Notes: generated from the letters alone by a model not told the origin. Positions 1 through 11,257 are shown, counted from the first letter of the stretch. The stretch: 64,000 bases of DNA from Epiperipatus broadwayi (GCA_028023455.1 JAQFVV010006246.1:2347501-2411500); one strand, 5' to 3'. Numbers and translations: made by a program.

Positions 1-420
1 ACGATCTATTATACTTCTAGTAACTAATTTTCAGTAATAAATATTTGAAATATTATTATGTTTTTTTTATAGTTCTTAATTGCATTTCAACACAAGGAAA
101 ATACTAGGAATTGAACTGATACAACATTTATAATAATTTATGAGTAGATCTAAAATAGTTACATACAGTTAATATAAGATGAATAGATAATGTAAAATAC
201 ATCTTAGATAATTTTGTGAATGAGTGAAAGAATTTTAAATAGCTTTTGTCAGGTCAATAATTTGATTTCTTATGCACATTTACATTTTATAACCATTTTA
301 TAGTTTAATTCAAGTTTGTTAAATAGCTGCTATGTACGAATGTATAACATAAAGCTACATACCTGCTTATAGTGAGATTCTACTAAATATATGTAAAGAG
401 AGTGCTACTATCATTTATCT
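1..420. other. No gene seen; possible upstream part of Gypsy A LTR
   Basis: A+T-rich sequence without coding signal. Part of it may be the U3 region of the LTR of element A, because a TATA box follows at 454. I could not identify the LTR start. Confidence 0.4.
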
Positions 421-453
421 GACCCAGAGAGAAGTGACTGATAAGTGTTTTAA

Positions 454-462
454 TATAAATAG
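454..462 (+). promoter_or_regulatory. Candidate LTR core promoter (TATA box) of Gypsy A
   Basis: TATAAATAG is a strong match to a metazoan TATA box. It lies about 325 bp before the proposed LTR end at 779 and about 400 bp before the gag reading frame, as expected for an LTR U3/R boundary. In A+T-rich DNA a chance match is possible. Confidence 0.4.
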
Positions 463-779
463 TGAGGAGAACTGTTTTCTCTCTCTTGTGTCCTGATTTA
501 CTCGTGCAGTTTGTCAAATGCCTTGGATAAACTATAAGAATCCAAGAAGCCATAATGGTAATGGTAAAGTGAAATATATGTATGATTAACTTTTAAATAA
601 CTAATTGAACTTTGCTAACATTAATTCACGATGAATTATAAGTGTTTATTAGTATATGCAAATATTTTAGTGATTTGTTATATTTATACATTATTAAAAT
701 TGTATAAAAATACTAAATTGGGTACTCAAGTTATTTTATGCTTTCTGGCTGATTTCTAAAAGAGAGAAACCCTCAGACA
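463..779 (+). repeat. Putative R-U5 part of the 5' LTR of Gypsy A
   Basis: The stretch lies between a TATA box and a sequence ending in CAGACA, followed 8 bp later by TGGTGCAGTGG. The minus-strand element D shows a similar arrangement (GAGACA, short spacer, TGGTGCAGTC). No 3' LTR partner remains, because A runs into fragment B, so the boundaries are inferred. Confidence 0.35.
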
Positions 780-787
780 TAGCAGAG

Positions 788-803
788 TGGTGCAGTGGTG
801 CAT
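788..803 (+). other. Primer-binding-site-like sequence of Gypsy A
   Basis: TGGTGCAGTGGTGCATC begins with TGG, the complement of a tRNA CCA end, 8 bases after the proposed LTR end and about 70 bp before gag. TGGTGCAGT recurs at the equivalent place in element D (19509-19522, minus strand), which supports a real PBS. The primer tRNA is not identified. Confidence 0.45.
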
Positions 804-859
804 CATGACAGGATTGAGCTGTAAGTGAAATGATACATAGAAAAATTTGAAAAAAAAAC

Positions 860-1700
860 ATGGTGGCAGGTGCTCCAATACATGAGTTCGATGTGAATAA
901 CAGCGACTCCTGGAAAACATATTTAACACAAGTGGAATATCATTTCTTCATAAATAAAATCGAAGATGACCACTATAAAATTGCTCACTATAAAATTGCT
1001 ACACTTTTATATTTTGCGGGACAAGACATGATACAACTGTCAAACAGGCTTACTGTTCCAAAATGTCTGGAAGAACTGTCTTATGAATTCATAGAGTGGC
1101 TAAATGCATATTTCATACCGAAGACTTTAAAATGGATAGCACATCTGAGACTAAGAAACAGAACGCAATTACCACAGGAAAAATATGTAGATTTTGACCT
1201 TGCGTTAAGAAAATTAGTTAAGGATTGTGAATTCAGGCAGGAAATAAATGACCCTTTGTTAGAACAATTTCTATATGGCATGATGGATAACAAATTAAGA
1301 AAGCACTTTTAACTGATCCAGATTTAAATTACAAAAGCACCATAGGATTAATTTGTTGCACAGGAAGCCATGTTAAATACAGCATCGGAATATAATTCAG
1401 CAAAAATCCCAGAAAAAATAGCATTTAGTAGTCAAAGAAAAATTAATAATAATATTGCGACTTCCAGTGGCCACAGTAAGCAACTAAAATGTAATTGCTG
1501 TGGAAAATTAGGACATTTTAAAAATGTTTGCAAATATAAAGACAAAGGGTGTAGAATTTGTAACACAAGAGGGCACTTAGCTGCCATCTGTCATTCCAAA
1601 GATGGTGAATCTCCAAGAAAGAAATTAAATTACAACTCACAGAGTGGGGTGGAAGATAAAGTGTCTATCAATTCTGCCATGAGTAACAGCAACAAATTGA
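860..1700 (+). pseudogene. gag: Gag polyprotein of Gypsy A (capsid and zinc knuckles), broken
   Basis: The structural protein that packages element RNA. The first frame (860-1312, 150 codons) is a capsid segment with the family signature SWKTYLTQVEYHF and, later, LRLRNRTQLPQEK. Frameshifts near 1300 and 1355 lead into a second frame from 1370. This carries two CX2CX4HX4C knuckles in tandem: CCGKLGHFKNVC (about 1497-1532) and CRICNTRGHLAAIC (about 1551-1592). A perfect 15-bp tandem duplication at 971-1000 gives the repeated peptide HYKIA HYKIA. The 860 start is the first ATG after the PBS. Not functional as it stands. Confidence 0.88.
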
Positions 1701-2158
1701 ATAACATTAGTGTAGAACTGCAAGTTTGCAATAAACGGATGTCAATGGAAGTTGACAGTGGTGCTGGTTTATCATTTATATTGAATAAAGACTGAATGGA
1801 GATTACAAAAGACCTGGGATTATAAGCTAAAGCTATAGAAGCAGATGTATTAGTCATGGATATAAATGGAAATAGAGTGCATATTCGAGGAAAAGCTACC
1901 ATGCCAATGATGCTGAACACAAGACATAAGTTTCTAGAATTATATGTAGTTAATAATGATATTAGCCCACTATTAGGCAGAAATTGGTTTGCAGCTTTGG
2001 GAATACATGTAGAAATATTTAAAAAGGTCCATATAGAAACAATCATGAAAAACCAATACCCAGAATTGTTTCTGCCTGGACTGTCAGAATTTAGAACTAG
2101 ACTAGTGGATATTGAATTAATAAAAGATGTAAACCTTAAAAAGTGTTGTTCACAATAA
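1701..2158 (+). pseudogene. pro: Aspartic protease of Gypsy A, broken
   Basis: Retropepsin that would cleave Gag-Pol. It follows the knuckles in the same frame. The active-site region reads MEVDSGAGLSFI (D-S-G-A, near 1740-1775). After two in-frame stops (1793 and about 1825) the same frame resumes with the family's C-terminal signature PLLGRNWFAALGI (about 1968-2006). The frame ends at 2158, and reverse transcriptase continues in another frame from about 2143. Confidence 0.85.
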
Positions 2159-2860
2159 AGGAAAAAGTAGAGAAAGAACTAAATGATCTTCTAACCAAGG
2201 GAGTTCTTACACCTACAGAAGAGTCATCGTCGACAACCACTATCATAATGATTATGAAACCAGATGGTAGTATATGGCTATGTGGAGATTATTGCCTAAC
2301 GATAAATAAAAAATTAAATAAGGGAATTTACCCTGTTCCTAATGTGTGAGAAGTATTGGCATTACTACAGAAGGCAAACTACTTCGCAAAACTGGATTTC
2401 AAAGCACCTTTTCACCAGATTCCAGTAACTAAGAAGACAGCAGAGCTACTCACATTAATAACACACAAAGGCTTATATAAGTACAATAAATTATCGTATG
2501 GAATAACGATTGGCCCAAATGTGTACCAAGCTAAAATGGATATGTTGTTGCGATCAATGGATGGAGTAATCCCGTATCTGGATGATATCCTCATCATTGC
2601 TAAAACTGAAATGAGCTTGCAAGGATGTGGATATGGTCTGTGCGAAGCTAGCCCAAGCTAAAGCAAAATTAAATGTGAAAAAATGCATGTGGTCTGTGAA
2701 GGAAATTAAATTCCTTGGACACATAGTAACTGCAAGTGGACACCACCCAGACCCAGAAAAGGTACAAGCCATTAAAAATGCCAGTAAACCCAGAAACATG
2801 AATGAACTTCAAGCATTCTTGAGACTTAAATTTCTATGAGAGTTTCTTAGTTGGAAAATC
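2143..2860 (+). pseudogene. pol: Reverse transcriptase of Gypsy A, broken
   Basis: The RT palm and fingers are visible in two frames: KPDGSIWLCGDY (about 2256-2291), AKLDFKAPFHQIPV (catalytic LD, about 2386-2427), and VIPYLDDILII (catalytic YLDD, about 2566-2598). The thumb region KFLGHIVTASG (about 2707-2739) lies in the next frame after a frameshift near 2610-2630. A TGA at 2347 interrupts the first frame. This is a typical Ty3/Gypsy RT reading order, not functional. Confidence 0.9.
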
Positions 2861-3494
2861 ACAAGTGTTGTCATCACTTTATACATTATTAAAGAAAAAA
2901 CAATGTTGGATATGGAATGCAGAACAAAATAAAACTTTTGAAACAGCCAAGGACTTACTGACAGCAGAAAGTCTATTAGTGCATTATAGAAATGACTGGA
3001 AATTATGTATTACTGCAGATGCATCGGAATATAGTGTGGGAGCTGTTCTCGCTCAACCATGTCATAAAGCGAGCATACTATTGCTTTTGCATTGAGAGTG
3101 CTAATACCAGCTGAAAAAACTATAGTCAGGTGATAAAGAAGCTTTGGCAGTGATTTTCACAGTAAAGAAGTTCCACTAATACATGTATGGATGGAAATTT
3201 ATGATCTATACTAACCATCACCCTCTAATGGGGATTTTCAGTTCTGTAAAAAAATTATATGAATTGTTAAGCCCACGTATGTTATGGTGGATAGATATTC
3301 TATCGCATTATGATTTTACATTAATCTACAAACCCAGAAAAAGGATCAGCCATGCTGATGCGTTGTCAAGATTGCCAGATGCTAAAGAAAATAGATATGA
3401 AATAAAGGAAATAAATTACATCGATGCTCTAAAATCAGAAGTGATAAATAGCATAGTCATAGCGGACTGGACTAAAAAGGACAAAGGATATTAG
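2861..3494 (+). pseudogene. pol: RNase H and tether of Gypsy A pol, broken
   Basis: ITADASEYSVGAVLAQ (about 3010-3057) contains the first catalytic aspartate of Gypsy RNase H. A later segment corresponds to the KEALAVIFTVKKFH motif (about 3136-3177), and TNHHPLMGIF follows (about 3210-3239). HADALSRLP (about 3351-3377) is the conserved tail before integrase. Stops and frame changes occur between 3095 and 3183. Confidence 0.88.
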
Positions 3495-4602
3495 ATGCTG
3501 ATACATTGGATAAAAATGTGTTGGCCATCTAGGTGCCCTTGTGAATTAAGTCATGCCATTTGGATTGCCAGAGAAGCATTATCTGTGTGTAATGGATGCA
3601 TTTTAATTAATGATCGTGGAATTGCCAGAGAAGCATTATCTGTATGTAATGGATGCATTTTAATTAATGATCGTGTTCTAGTGTCTACTGAGGGCAGAGC
3701 CAAAATCTTAAAGTTGTTGCATAAAGGTCACCCGGGTGTAGTACATATGAAAGCTATGGCTAGATCATAGGTATGGTGGCCAAACTTGACAAAGGATATT
3801 GAGAACATGATAAAAGAATGCATAAAATGCCAACAGATAACTAACTAAAATGCCTTTAAAACAGCTTGAAATGTGGGAAGCACCTTCTGCCTCATGGTCA
3901 CCTATTTATATGAACCATTGAATGGATACATCATATTGTTAGTTGTAGATGCATAATCACGTTGGACCGAATACAGACTGGTTAAATATACCAGTGCTGA
4001 GAGTACCATTAATGATCTAAGTGAAGTGTTTGCTACCTGTGGTTACTCAGAAAGAGTTGTGATGGATAATGGTTCAGGATTTATGTCAACAAAATTAAAG
4101 GACTTTCTGAGTGACAGAGGAATAAAGCATACTCTCACACCACCATATCACCCTGAAAAACATGGGATAGCTGAGCAAGGAGTGCAACATCTAAAGATCA
4201 CCATAAAGAAATTAAATTTAGTGAACATGTTGGATGCTTTAGTGCAAGCCATGGACTTACAGCATTTTATGCTGAGTACTTTAATGGGAACAAACCCAGC
4301 AGAGTTGTTAATGGGTCGGAAGTGTCAGACACACCTATTACAACTTTTGCCTGAAAAACATAAAAACAGAAATTTCCTGTTGGATAAACTGCTACCCGGT
4401 GAAAGCATTTGAATATACGATGTGTTAAAATGTAATTGGATCCCAGGAATTGTAAAACAGCTACTGTCAAAGCAAATTTGCCTTGTGGAGTTACAAAATG
4501 GAAAGTCATTTAGAAAACACATTAATCACCTTTGCCACTGTCAGGAGAACTCTATATCAGAGGATGAATTTGAAATCCCATCCTCTAGCTTTCATACCTA
4601 AC
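3495..4602 (+). pseudogene. int: Integrase of Gypsy A, broken
   Basis: The zinc-binding HHCC domain is recognisable (LLHKGHPGVVHMKAMA, then ECIKCQQ, about 3715-3838). A degraded core follows, with MDNGSGF carrying the second catalytic aspartate (about 4062-4082) and YHPEKHGIAEQGVQ carrying the glutamate (about 4147-4188). The first catalytic aspartate region (about 3900-3930) is too damaged to place. NPAELLMGR is the usual post-core motif. The C-terminal domain runs to a stop near 4600. One frame serves throughout, with several stops. A 57-bp tandem duplication sits before the zinc domain. Confidence 0.88.
3564..3677 (+). repeat. 57-bp tandem duplication inside Gypsy A integrase
   Basis: Two adjacent 57-bp copies (3564-3620 and 3621-3677), with one difference seen (GTGTGTAATGG versus GTATGTAATGG). 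The length is 19 codons, so the frame is kept. It lies just before the integrase zinc domain. Confidence 0.95.
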
Positions 4603-4605
4603 TCA

Positions 4606-5740
4606 TTGGTAAATAGGTCTGGGTATTTTTAAATTCTCTTTCGAGGTAATTTTTTTATTACCCTAACTTAAATTCCAATTGCTTTAAACCAGTCCCAATC
4701 TATTAAAGGGCTCAATCTCCATTGTACTATGTATAGCAGCAATCTAATTATTTTATCATGGTATCTAACTAGTGTCTGTACTTTCCTCAGTAAGTTTAGT
4801 GGATTGTTGTTTACATCATGAGCTTTTACATTAGTTTTTTTTAAATCTAGAGTCCACTGCTGATAATGCTCTCCAATCTATGTCTGATATTATAGATATC
4901 CCTGAACCATTATATATTTTCATTTTTACTCCACATACTTCCAATTCCAGCATGAATTGTTGCTGCTTGTTCATAACTGTATTTTAACAGTAAAATTATT
5001 ATTAGGTTTGCCTCTCGTATTTTTTTGGCTCAACATTTTTTCTTGATTTTACTCACAACTTGGTTTTCTACATACCTGTGTGATGTGTCCCTTAAAACCA
5101 CATTTAAAACATTTCTCTATACCTACACTCTTTTCAAGCTTGAGTTTGCATGTATTACTACTTTTTTTTTCAGTTTTATAAATCTGTGTATTTAGACTAT
5201 CTTCAGTTTATTTTTAAAAGCTTAAGCTTGCTCACTTGTTAGCTCATAAGCTATGCCTTTTTGAATAGAACTCTGTTATTTTAAATCGGTATCAGTTAAT
5301 AGTGGTTCTCAAAATCTGTTATTGTACATGCCCCAGAGTAATTAATTGATCAAGGAGTATATCTTTTACATAATCCCACTATCTGCAGTTCTTAGCTAGC
5401 TCTCTCAGGAATGAATTATAATCTTTAATTTATTCCCCTTTAAACTGTTTCCTATTCCTCAGTTTAAAATGAACTATGTGATGGAACGACTGAGGACTAA
5501 AATATTCTGTTAGTTTTTTAACTAACTTCTTATATTCTATACTATAAGTGGTGGGAGAGGGGTCAAAAACATTAATTATCTCAATAATTTTTTCCCCAGA
5601 AAAGTGCTGCAATTTTTCTTTCATTGTTTTGAATACTGTTCAAGATAAAAGTTTTCTATGTGTGTTACATACAATGGCCATTCTGCAGCATTTCCCATAT
5701 CAAATCAAATTTACTTATGGTTGTTTGTCGAAATGATGAC
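4606..5740 (-). pseudogene. gag: Minus-strand Gypsy fragment B: gag and protease remnant
   Basis: Reading leftward from about 5740, a gag capsid segment appears with HFKLRNRKQFKGE (about 5430-5470), matching LRLRNRTQLPQEK of A. Further left is a canonical CX2CX4HX4C knuckle, CFKCGFKGHITQVC (about 5070-5115). Near 4650-4700 the protease C-terminal signature appears as LSPLIDWDWFKAIGI, matching PLLGRNWFAALGI of A. The fragment stops there, facing the integrase end of A. It is clearly the same family as A but diverged, with many stops. Either B inserted into A or a rearrangement joined them. Confidence 0.8.
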
Positions 5741-5744
5741 ATTT

Positions 5745-6985
5745 AGAATGTTTATTATTAATATCCTTTCCTAAGCTAATTATTCCTCTAGCTATATTCA
5801 AAATAATGACTGTACCAGGTTTTTACTAACCAGGCAGACCAATGGCATTCATTGTCAAGACTGTGTGACTGTGCTAAGTTTTGCTAATTGGCATTTCTAA
5901 TTTCACCAGGTTTTTCATGACTGTAACTGTGCCAGGTTCTGCTATGTCTTGATCTTAACTTTCTCTTGATTAAGACTAGCAAATGATTTCTAAATTATTA
6001 CATTTCTCAATAAAGTGGATCAATTGTATAACTAATTTTAATACAGTAAAATAATATTCTAATAATATACACACATACAGTGACACTATACATAGATTAC
6101 AATAATGAATACATATAATGTCAATTCACTCTTTGCACTTCCTTAGACTCTTTCCAGGAAGTATTATTCCCTTGTTTAATCATATACTTAATAATTAATT
6201 AGTCACTATTTACTTAATTTTCTGGCAAATGTCTTTACTTCTGTGAGTCCTTGAGGCACATATAAATTATAATAAGATGGGGGTGTTCTGTTTGAGTACC
6301 TTCAGTAGCCAAGATCCTGAGTTTAAAAATAAATCCTTGCTGGGTTTTCTGCTGCTTCATATCATTGTGCAACCTACTTGTGCAAGCACATGAGGAATGG
6401 AGAAAAGAGACATTGCTTCCTTTTCTCTCCTGCTTAAATAATTTTCTTTCACTTTTGATTTCTGCAGTAATTTAGCTGTTTCATCTTTATCTGGGTGGAT
6501 GATGTTTTTACTATATATTAGGTTTTATTAAAACATTGGATCCTTCTAGAATTCAATTGTTAATTAATTATTCCCAATTGAATGCCTACATAATCAGATT
6601 TTACTTTAGTTTATTTTCATTATTCAATTAGCATTTTAATTTATATCTGCTTTATTATTTTGTTAGTTTAGACAATAGTTTTAGTAATGTAAATTTTAGT
6701 ATTAATTTAAAATGTACATCTTACTGGTAATTAATACATATTCCAATCATGTTTTTAGAATTAAGAATAGAGGATTCAAAGAATCTACTATATACAGGGG
6801 TAATATTGTCACTACCGTCTCTACATGCACCAATGCTTTTCTTAAATAATTAATGCACAAACTTAATAAGACATGTTTATTCACTTGCAATCAAGATAAT
6901 TAAAAGATTAAATAATAAGTAGAATTCACTTTGTAGTCTTCAAAGTGACTACGATAAACAGTCACATGAAATTAGATTATTCACT
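5745..6985. other. No gene recognised
   Basis: A+T-rich DNA. The part at about 6280-6440 is somewhat more complex and could be LTR sequence of fragment B, but I see no matching partner. No coding frame of interest. Confidence 0.4.
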
Positions 6986-6998
6986 CACAATAGTGAAA

Positions 6999-7058
6999 TA
7001 TTCAAGCACAAGTGCGTGTGCGGCACAACTGCTCCGCACACGCACTCGTGCTTGAATA
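6999..7058. repeat. GC-rich 25-bp inverted repeat (hairpin)
   Basis: Left arm 6999-7023 and right arm 7034-7058 are inverted copies with one mismatch and a 10-bp loop. The arms contain AGTGCGTGTGCGG / CCGCACACGCACT, far richer in G+C and CpG than the surroundings. A short frame crosses it, but the symmetry explains the sequence better than coding does. Confidence 0.92.
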
Positions 7059-7059
7059 C

Positions 7060-7600
7060 ATATATTTCCCAAAAGTAAAATTATTTGACTTAATAGTGAA
7101 ATATATAAAGAGTTCGTATATCTACATTGCCATTTTATTTCTGTTTCTTGTATGCAGATATTTTAACTTGCATACACATTGTTTTCTCATCATCTTAAAT
7201 TAATCAGTTTTAGTTATCTGTGACTGATTTAATATATATTTATCCTGCATAGTAAAGGACTCATTTGCATATATTAGTCTCATGTATTATTCAACCATTA
7301 TTTAGGATATATATTATTTTTTCTAGAATAACTATTGCATTAAAAAGTGACAATTATACATGCACTGACTGAACATAGTTTACAAAATTTTAAAAAACTT
7401 TATAGCTTAATATATATTTATGTAGATAGTTCAGAATATAACAAAACAATTTAATGCAAATTTAAAAAGAGAATTTCTTTTTACATCAGTATTAAACAAA
7501 AAATAATGTTGTATTTGTGAAGTGAACAATTTGTAAAACAAAATTTTCAATAGCAGTGGTGGAAGGTGCACTATGAGAAAGCGTGAAAAGACCAACAATA
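7060..7600. other. No gene recognised
   Basis: A+T-rich sequence between the hairpin and the hAT relic. It may include the 5' non-coding part of the hAT element. Its TIR was not identified. Confidence 0.35.
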
Positions 7601-7619
7601 TTTTGATGTAGCAACATCA

Positions 7620-9020
7620 ATAGATTTTTTTAAACTTTGAACTTTTGGATTGAATGAAAGACAATTAGCAATTATGAAAGATATTTTTGCTTCTCATACT
7701 AATATAATCAGCTTTATAAGTATGAATTGCACTAATAAATTATTCAAAAAATTTTCTAATCCTCAATTTACTTATGCAAAATCTAAGTGCAAGCCAATAG
7801 TAACATTGATAGTTAAAAAATTATTGTGATGAAAAATTATCACAATATTTATGTCATGTGCTTCTGTTTTAACAAAAGTATCAAATCACAAGCAAGGAAT
7901 CTTATATCCAATATTAATAAGATATTTTGATGTTAGTATTACCATTCAACTAAAAATTTTAAATTTGGAATGTATTTAGGGAAAATCATGGAAATGTTGT
8001 CAAAACATTTATTTTGAGCCATTAATAAAAATAATCTTAATTTTAAAATTGCAACACTGTCAACAGATAACATAAACATGAATTTTCGAAGATATACAAA
8101 ATTAAAAAGATAATTATATTAGGAATTATTTGAAATACACATATTGGATGCTATAAATATAGTTATTAGTTCCATGCCAATTGAGATAGAGCTTATAATA
8201 ATCCTATATTTATAGTTCATGTGGCAAATTTCAAACAATTTTGTGAAGAGGTTAATATTGTGTAAAAAGCTTTTCAGCTATTTAAAAGCAAGTTAATTTG
8301 CTTTAATGCCAGCAATGAAGCTCATTCTCAAATTATATAAACCACTTTAATTATGCCTCTTGAATTTGGACAAATGTCCTAAAATACCAGAAACATTTTT
8401 TTATAATGAGCATTCTAAATTGGTACTTGTTTTTGTTTATATCCAGATATATGATTTTTACATCAAATTGTAAAAAAAAAATTATTAACTATAGAAGAAT
8501 TCTATCCATCTATGAAGGACAAAATTTTTAAAGAATTTGTGATGTTTTATAGGACATGTTATCAACACATTGAAGAATGGACTCCTAGTTTAACTGAAAA
8601 ACAATTTCCAATGAAATCTTTTAAAAAGTAAAATATAATGAAAAGTTGTTTACATATCAGGTGAATTTATAATAAAAACTAGTAGTTATTACTACTGATG
8701 ACAGTTTTTTGTTTGAAAAAATAAGAGCAAATATTTTATTAACTATCAAAACACTTTAAAAAATGGGTGAAATAAACAAATTGATGTTGCTAAAAGTGAG
8801 TATAAATATTTACCCACTTTATGGAACAACAAATTTCTAATTAAAATCTTTTACTTATAATAGAATTTTTATAGGGTTGTCCTAGCATTAGTGTTTCTGT
8901 TGAGAGAGTGTTTCGAATAGTAATTATTATTAGAGCAATGAAAAATCATTACTGCACAGACTTTCATATCTAAGTTGTAATGAGATTTCAGATTACTAGA
9001 GGGAAATTAATACTTACTAA
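7620..9020 (+). pseudogene. hAT superfamily transposase relic (BED-type)
   Basis: Heavily decayed plus-strand frames match the RNase H-like fold of hAT transposases in order. SNHKQGILYPILIRYFD is near 7875-7935. STDNINMNFRR, the family's conserved DN.N.NF.G block, is near 8055-8090. QFKQFCEEVNIV is near 8230-8265. EEFYPSMKDKIFKEF and YQHIEEWTPSL are near 8490-8600. SISVSVERVFR, the hAT C-terminal dimerisation signature (S-ERVFS), is near 8885-8920. Stops and frameshifts are frequent. The N-terminal BED finger and terminal inverted repeats are not identified, so the limits are approximate. Confidence 0.78.
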
Positions 9021-9925
9021 AAATATACATTCATAAAAGTTTCTGCATTGTTTAATATTGTAATAAATAAGTAACAAGTAGGTTTTTTTTCCAAAGGTGG
9101 CATTTGTAAAAATGTTTGTTCAGTTGTTAGTGTTTTGTAAGGCAAAACATCATTATTTTTTTAACTTACTATACTCTTTTTTATCGCAAATAATTGGTCA
9201 TATATGCAAGTTGCTATGTCTGAAACACTGTTATTGTTACAAATAGTACTGTGGGATAAACATGCACTAAATTATGCACATGAAATATTAATTAATACAA
9301 GCAATGATTCTATAGAGAATAGCTTTAAAAGATTTATTAATAGAATAACACTAACATATAAACAAGTGAATAGATCATAAATAATAAAAAACAAAGTGAT
9401 AATAATATATTCAAAGATGGTTGACCACAGGCATTCTACTTTTTGCAGTATACAAATCAAATATTTCTACACATATTTACTTCAGACAAAAGATGTTGGC
9501 AAAGTTTTCTTATACACAGTACCATATATCCCCAAGACTTACTTAAAATAAAATAGCATGACTAGGATGAGTTCTAAATTTGCTCCATTATCTTCAGATA
9601 TAATTGTTTTAAACCTTTTTCTACATCTACTGGTTTCTGGATTTTCTCTGCTTTAACTACTGAGCTTCCTATTTACTCTTCTAGTGCTTTTGTTATCTAG
9701 TGTGCCAATTTAGAGGGACAACCTTTGAATATGGTAATAAGAAAATTATTTAACTAATAATATTTTTTGTAGTTTGATAAGCTTAGTTGCATTATTAACT
9801 AATTGTAACATATTTAAATCAGCTACTTTGTCTGTTATGACCATTATCATCTGGCACATCTGTTTTCCTGAATCAGTAATAATTTTTAACATGACATATA
9901 TGTAATTCTAACACAAATCTAAATA
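9021..9925. other. No gene recognised
   Basis: A+T-rich. May include the 3' end of the hAT element. No coding signal seen. Confidence 0.35.
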
Positions 9926-10850
9926 TATATTGCAAGGAAATCAAGTCATATATCATGTCACAATTTAATAAGCTTATATTACAAATGTTATATAATGAAC
10001 ATGTCAATAGCACATATCAAGCTTTTTAAAATATCCCTATCATGAGACCGGTTTCTAGTTTTGGCTTTTGTCAGTGAGGTGCTAGAATATTCAAGCAATA
10101 GATTTAAAATACCAGGTCAAGCCCAGAACTTTATCTAATGATTAACTATTAAGTAGAAAATCTAAATTTTTCAGACTTCTATATATCTTTGAATTTAGCT
10201 TTCTAACTTAAATAGCAACATGACATTGAGCTAAATTCAAATACATCATATATTAATAGCTTTAATAATATAAAATCATCAAAGCCTTAAGAGCAATAGC
10301 TTATATTATAAATGTTATATAATGAGCATGCTAATAGCTCTTAACAAGGTTTTCAGAATTCCCTATCCTCAGATCAGTTTCTAGCTCTGGCTTTTGTCAC
10401 ATAATATGTGACTTGATTTCCTAGCAATTATTGTTATTGCTCGTAAGACTTTAGTGATTTTTTATTGCTAAAGCTATTAATATATGGTCTATCTGAACTT
10501 AGTTCAGTCTTATATGGCTATTTAAGTTATATAGCTGGATTTGAAGATATATGGATGTCTGAAAATTTCAAATATTCTACTTAATAGTTAGCCATTAGAT
10601 AAAAGGTTGGACTTGACCTGGTATTTTAAATCTAATGCTTGAATATCCTAAAACCTCACTGATGAAAGCCAGAACTAGAAACTGGTCTCAGAATGGGGAT
10701 ATTCTGAAAAGCTTGTTAAAAGCTATTGGCACACTCATTATATAACATTTTTAATACAAGCTTATTAAATTAAGTCATGTGATGTATGACTTGATTATTT
10801 CCTTGCAATTATTGTTATTGCTTTTAAGGCTTTGGTGATTTTTATATTTG
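9926..10850. repeat. Large fold-back (inverted) repeat with a partial third copy
   Basis: A module beginning near TTGCAAGGAAATCAAGTCAT (9929) and running to about 10300 recurs in inverted orientation from about 10850 back to about 10403. Shared landmarks include TTAATAAGCTT, ATGTTATATAATGA, GAGACC-GTTTCTAG and AAAATACCAGGTCAAG. A shortened direct copy sits between (about 10302-10402). Copies differ by many substitutions, so the structure is not recent. There is no coding sequence. It resembles a fold-back or MITE-like element, but no target duplication was defined. Confidence 0.85.
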
Positions 10851-10867
10851 TTAGTGATTAAGATGTT

Positions 10868-11257
10868 AGAATCACTACAGATATATCAGAATGGGGAGTA
10901 GGTGCAGTCTTGGCTCATCTGAAAGAGGGATGTGAGTGCCCTGTGGCATATGCATCCAGAACTTTGTCGAATGCCGAAAGAAATTACAGACAGATAGATA
11001 AGAGGTTCTGGTGATTATATTTGTGGTGAAGAAATTCCACCAATTTATTTTTGGCTGAAAATTCGAGATGATAACCTCATAAGCCATTGCTGGGTATTTT
11101 TGAAAATGACCAGGCAACTCCAGAACATTTAAGCACACGTATGTTAAGATAGTGTAATGTATTGGGTTCATATGATTTTATATTGAAATACAAGAAGAAA
11201 AAGGAAATTACCCACATGGATGCTTTATCAAGATTACCAGATAAGAAGGAACCCATA
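10868..11257 (+). pseudogene. pol: RNase H remnant of Gypsy fragment C
   Basis: Begins abruptly after the fold-back repeat with TTDISEWGVGAVLAHLKEG (the RNase H catalytic D region), then PVAYASRTLSNAERNYRQID (about 10930-11000). After a damaged stretch come FILKYKKKKEITHMDALSRL and PDKKEP, the conserved RNase H-integrase junction (about 11175-11250). Everything upstream (gag to RT) is missing, so C is 5'-truncated at or by the fold-back element. Confidence 0.87.

Larger units (their letters stand above)
788..4605 (+). mobile_element. Ty3/Gypsy LTR retrotransposon A (K02A2.6-like), degenerate
   Basis: The order is PBS, gag with two CCHC knuckles, aspartic protease, reverse transcriptase, RNase H and integrase, all on the plus strand. 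This is the Ty3/Gypsy order, and the C-terminal half resembles the animal elements often labelled K02A2.6-like. At least eight stops and several frameshifts break it. The end of integrase abuts minus-strand fragment B at about 4605, so the 3' LTR is lost or interrupted. Confidence 0.9.

Noticed and set aside
7012-7203. 63-codon frame starting inside the GC-rich hairpin
   Set aside because: The start lies in an inverted repeat and the rest is low-complexity, hydrophobic and A+T-rich, with no family resemblance.
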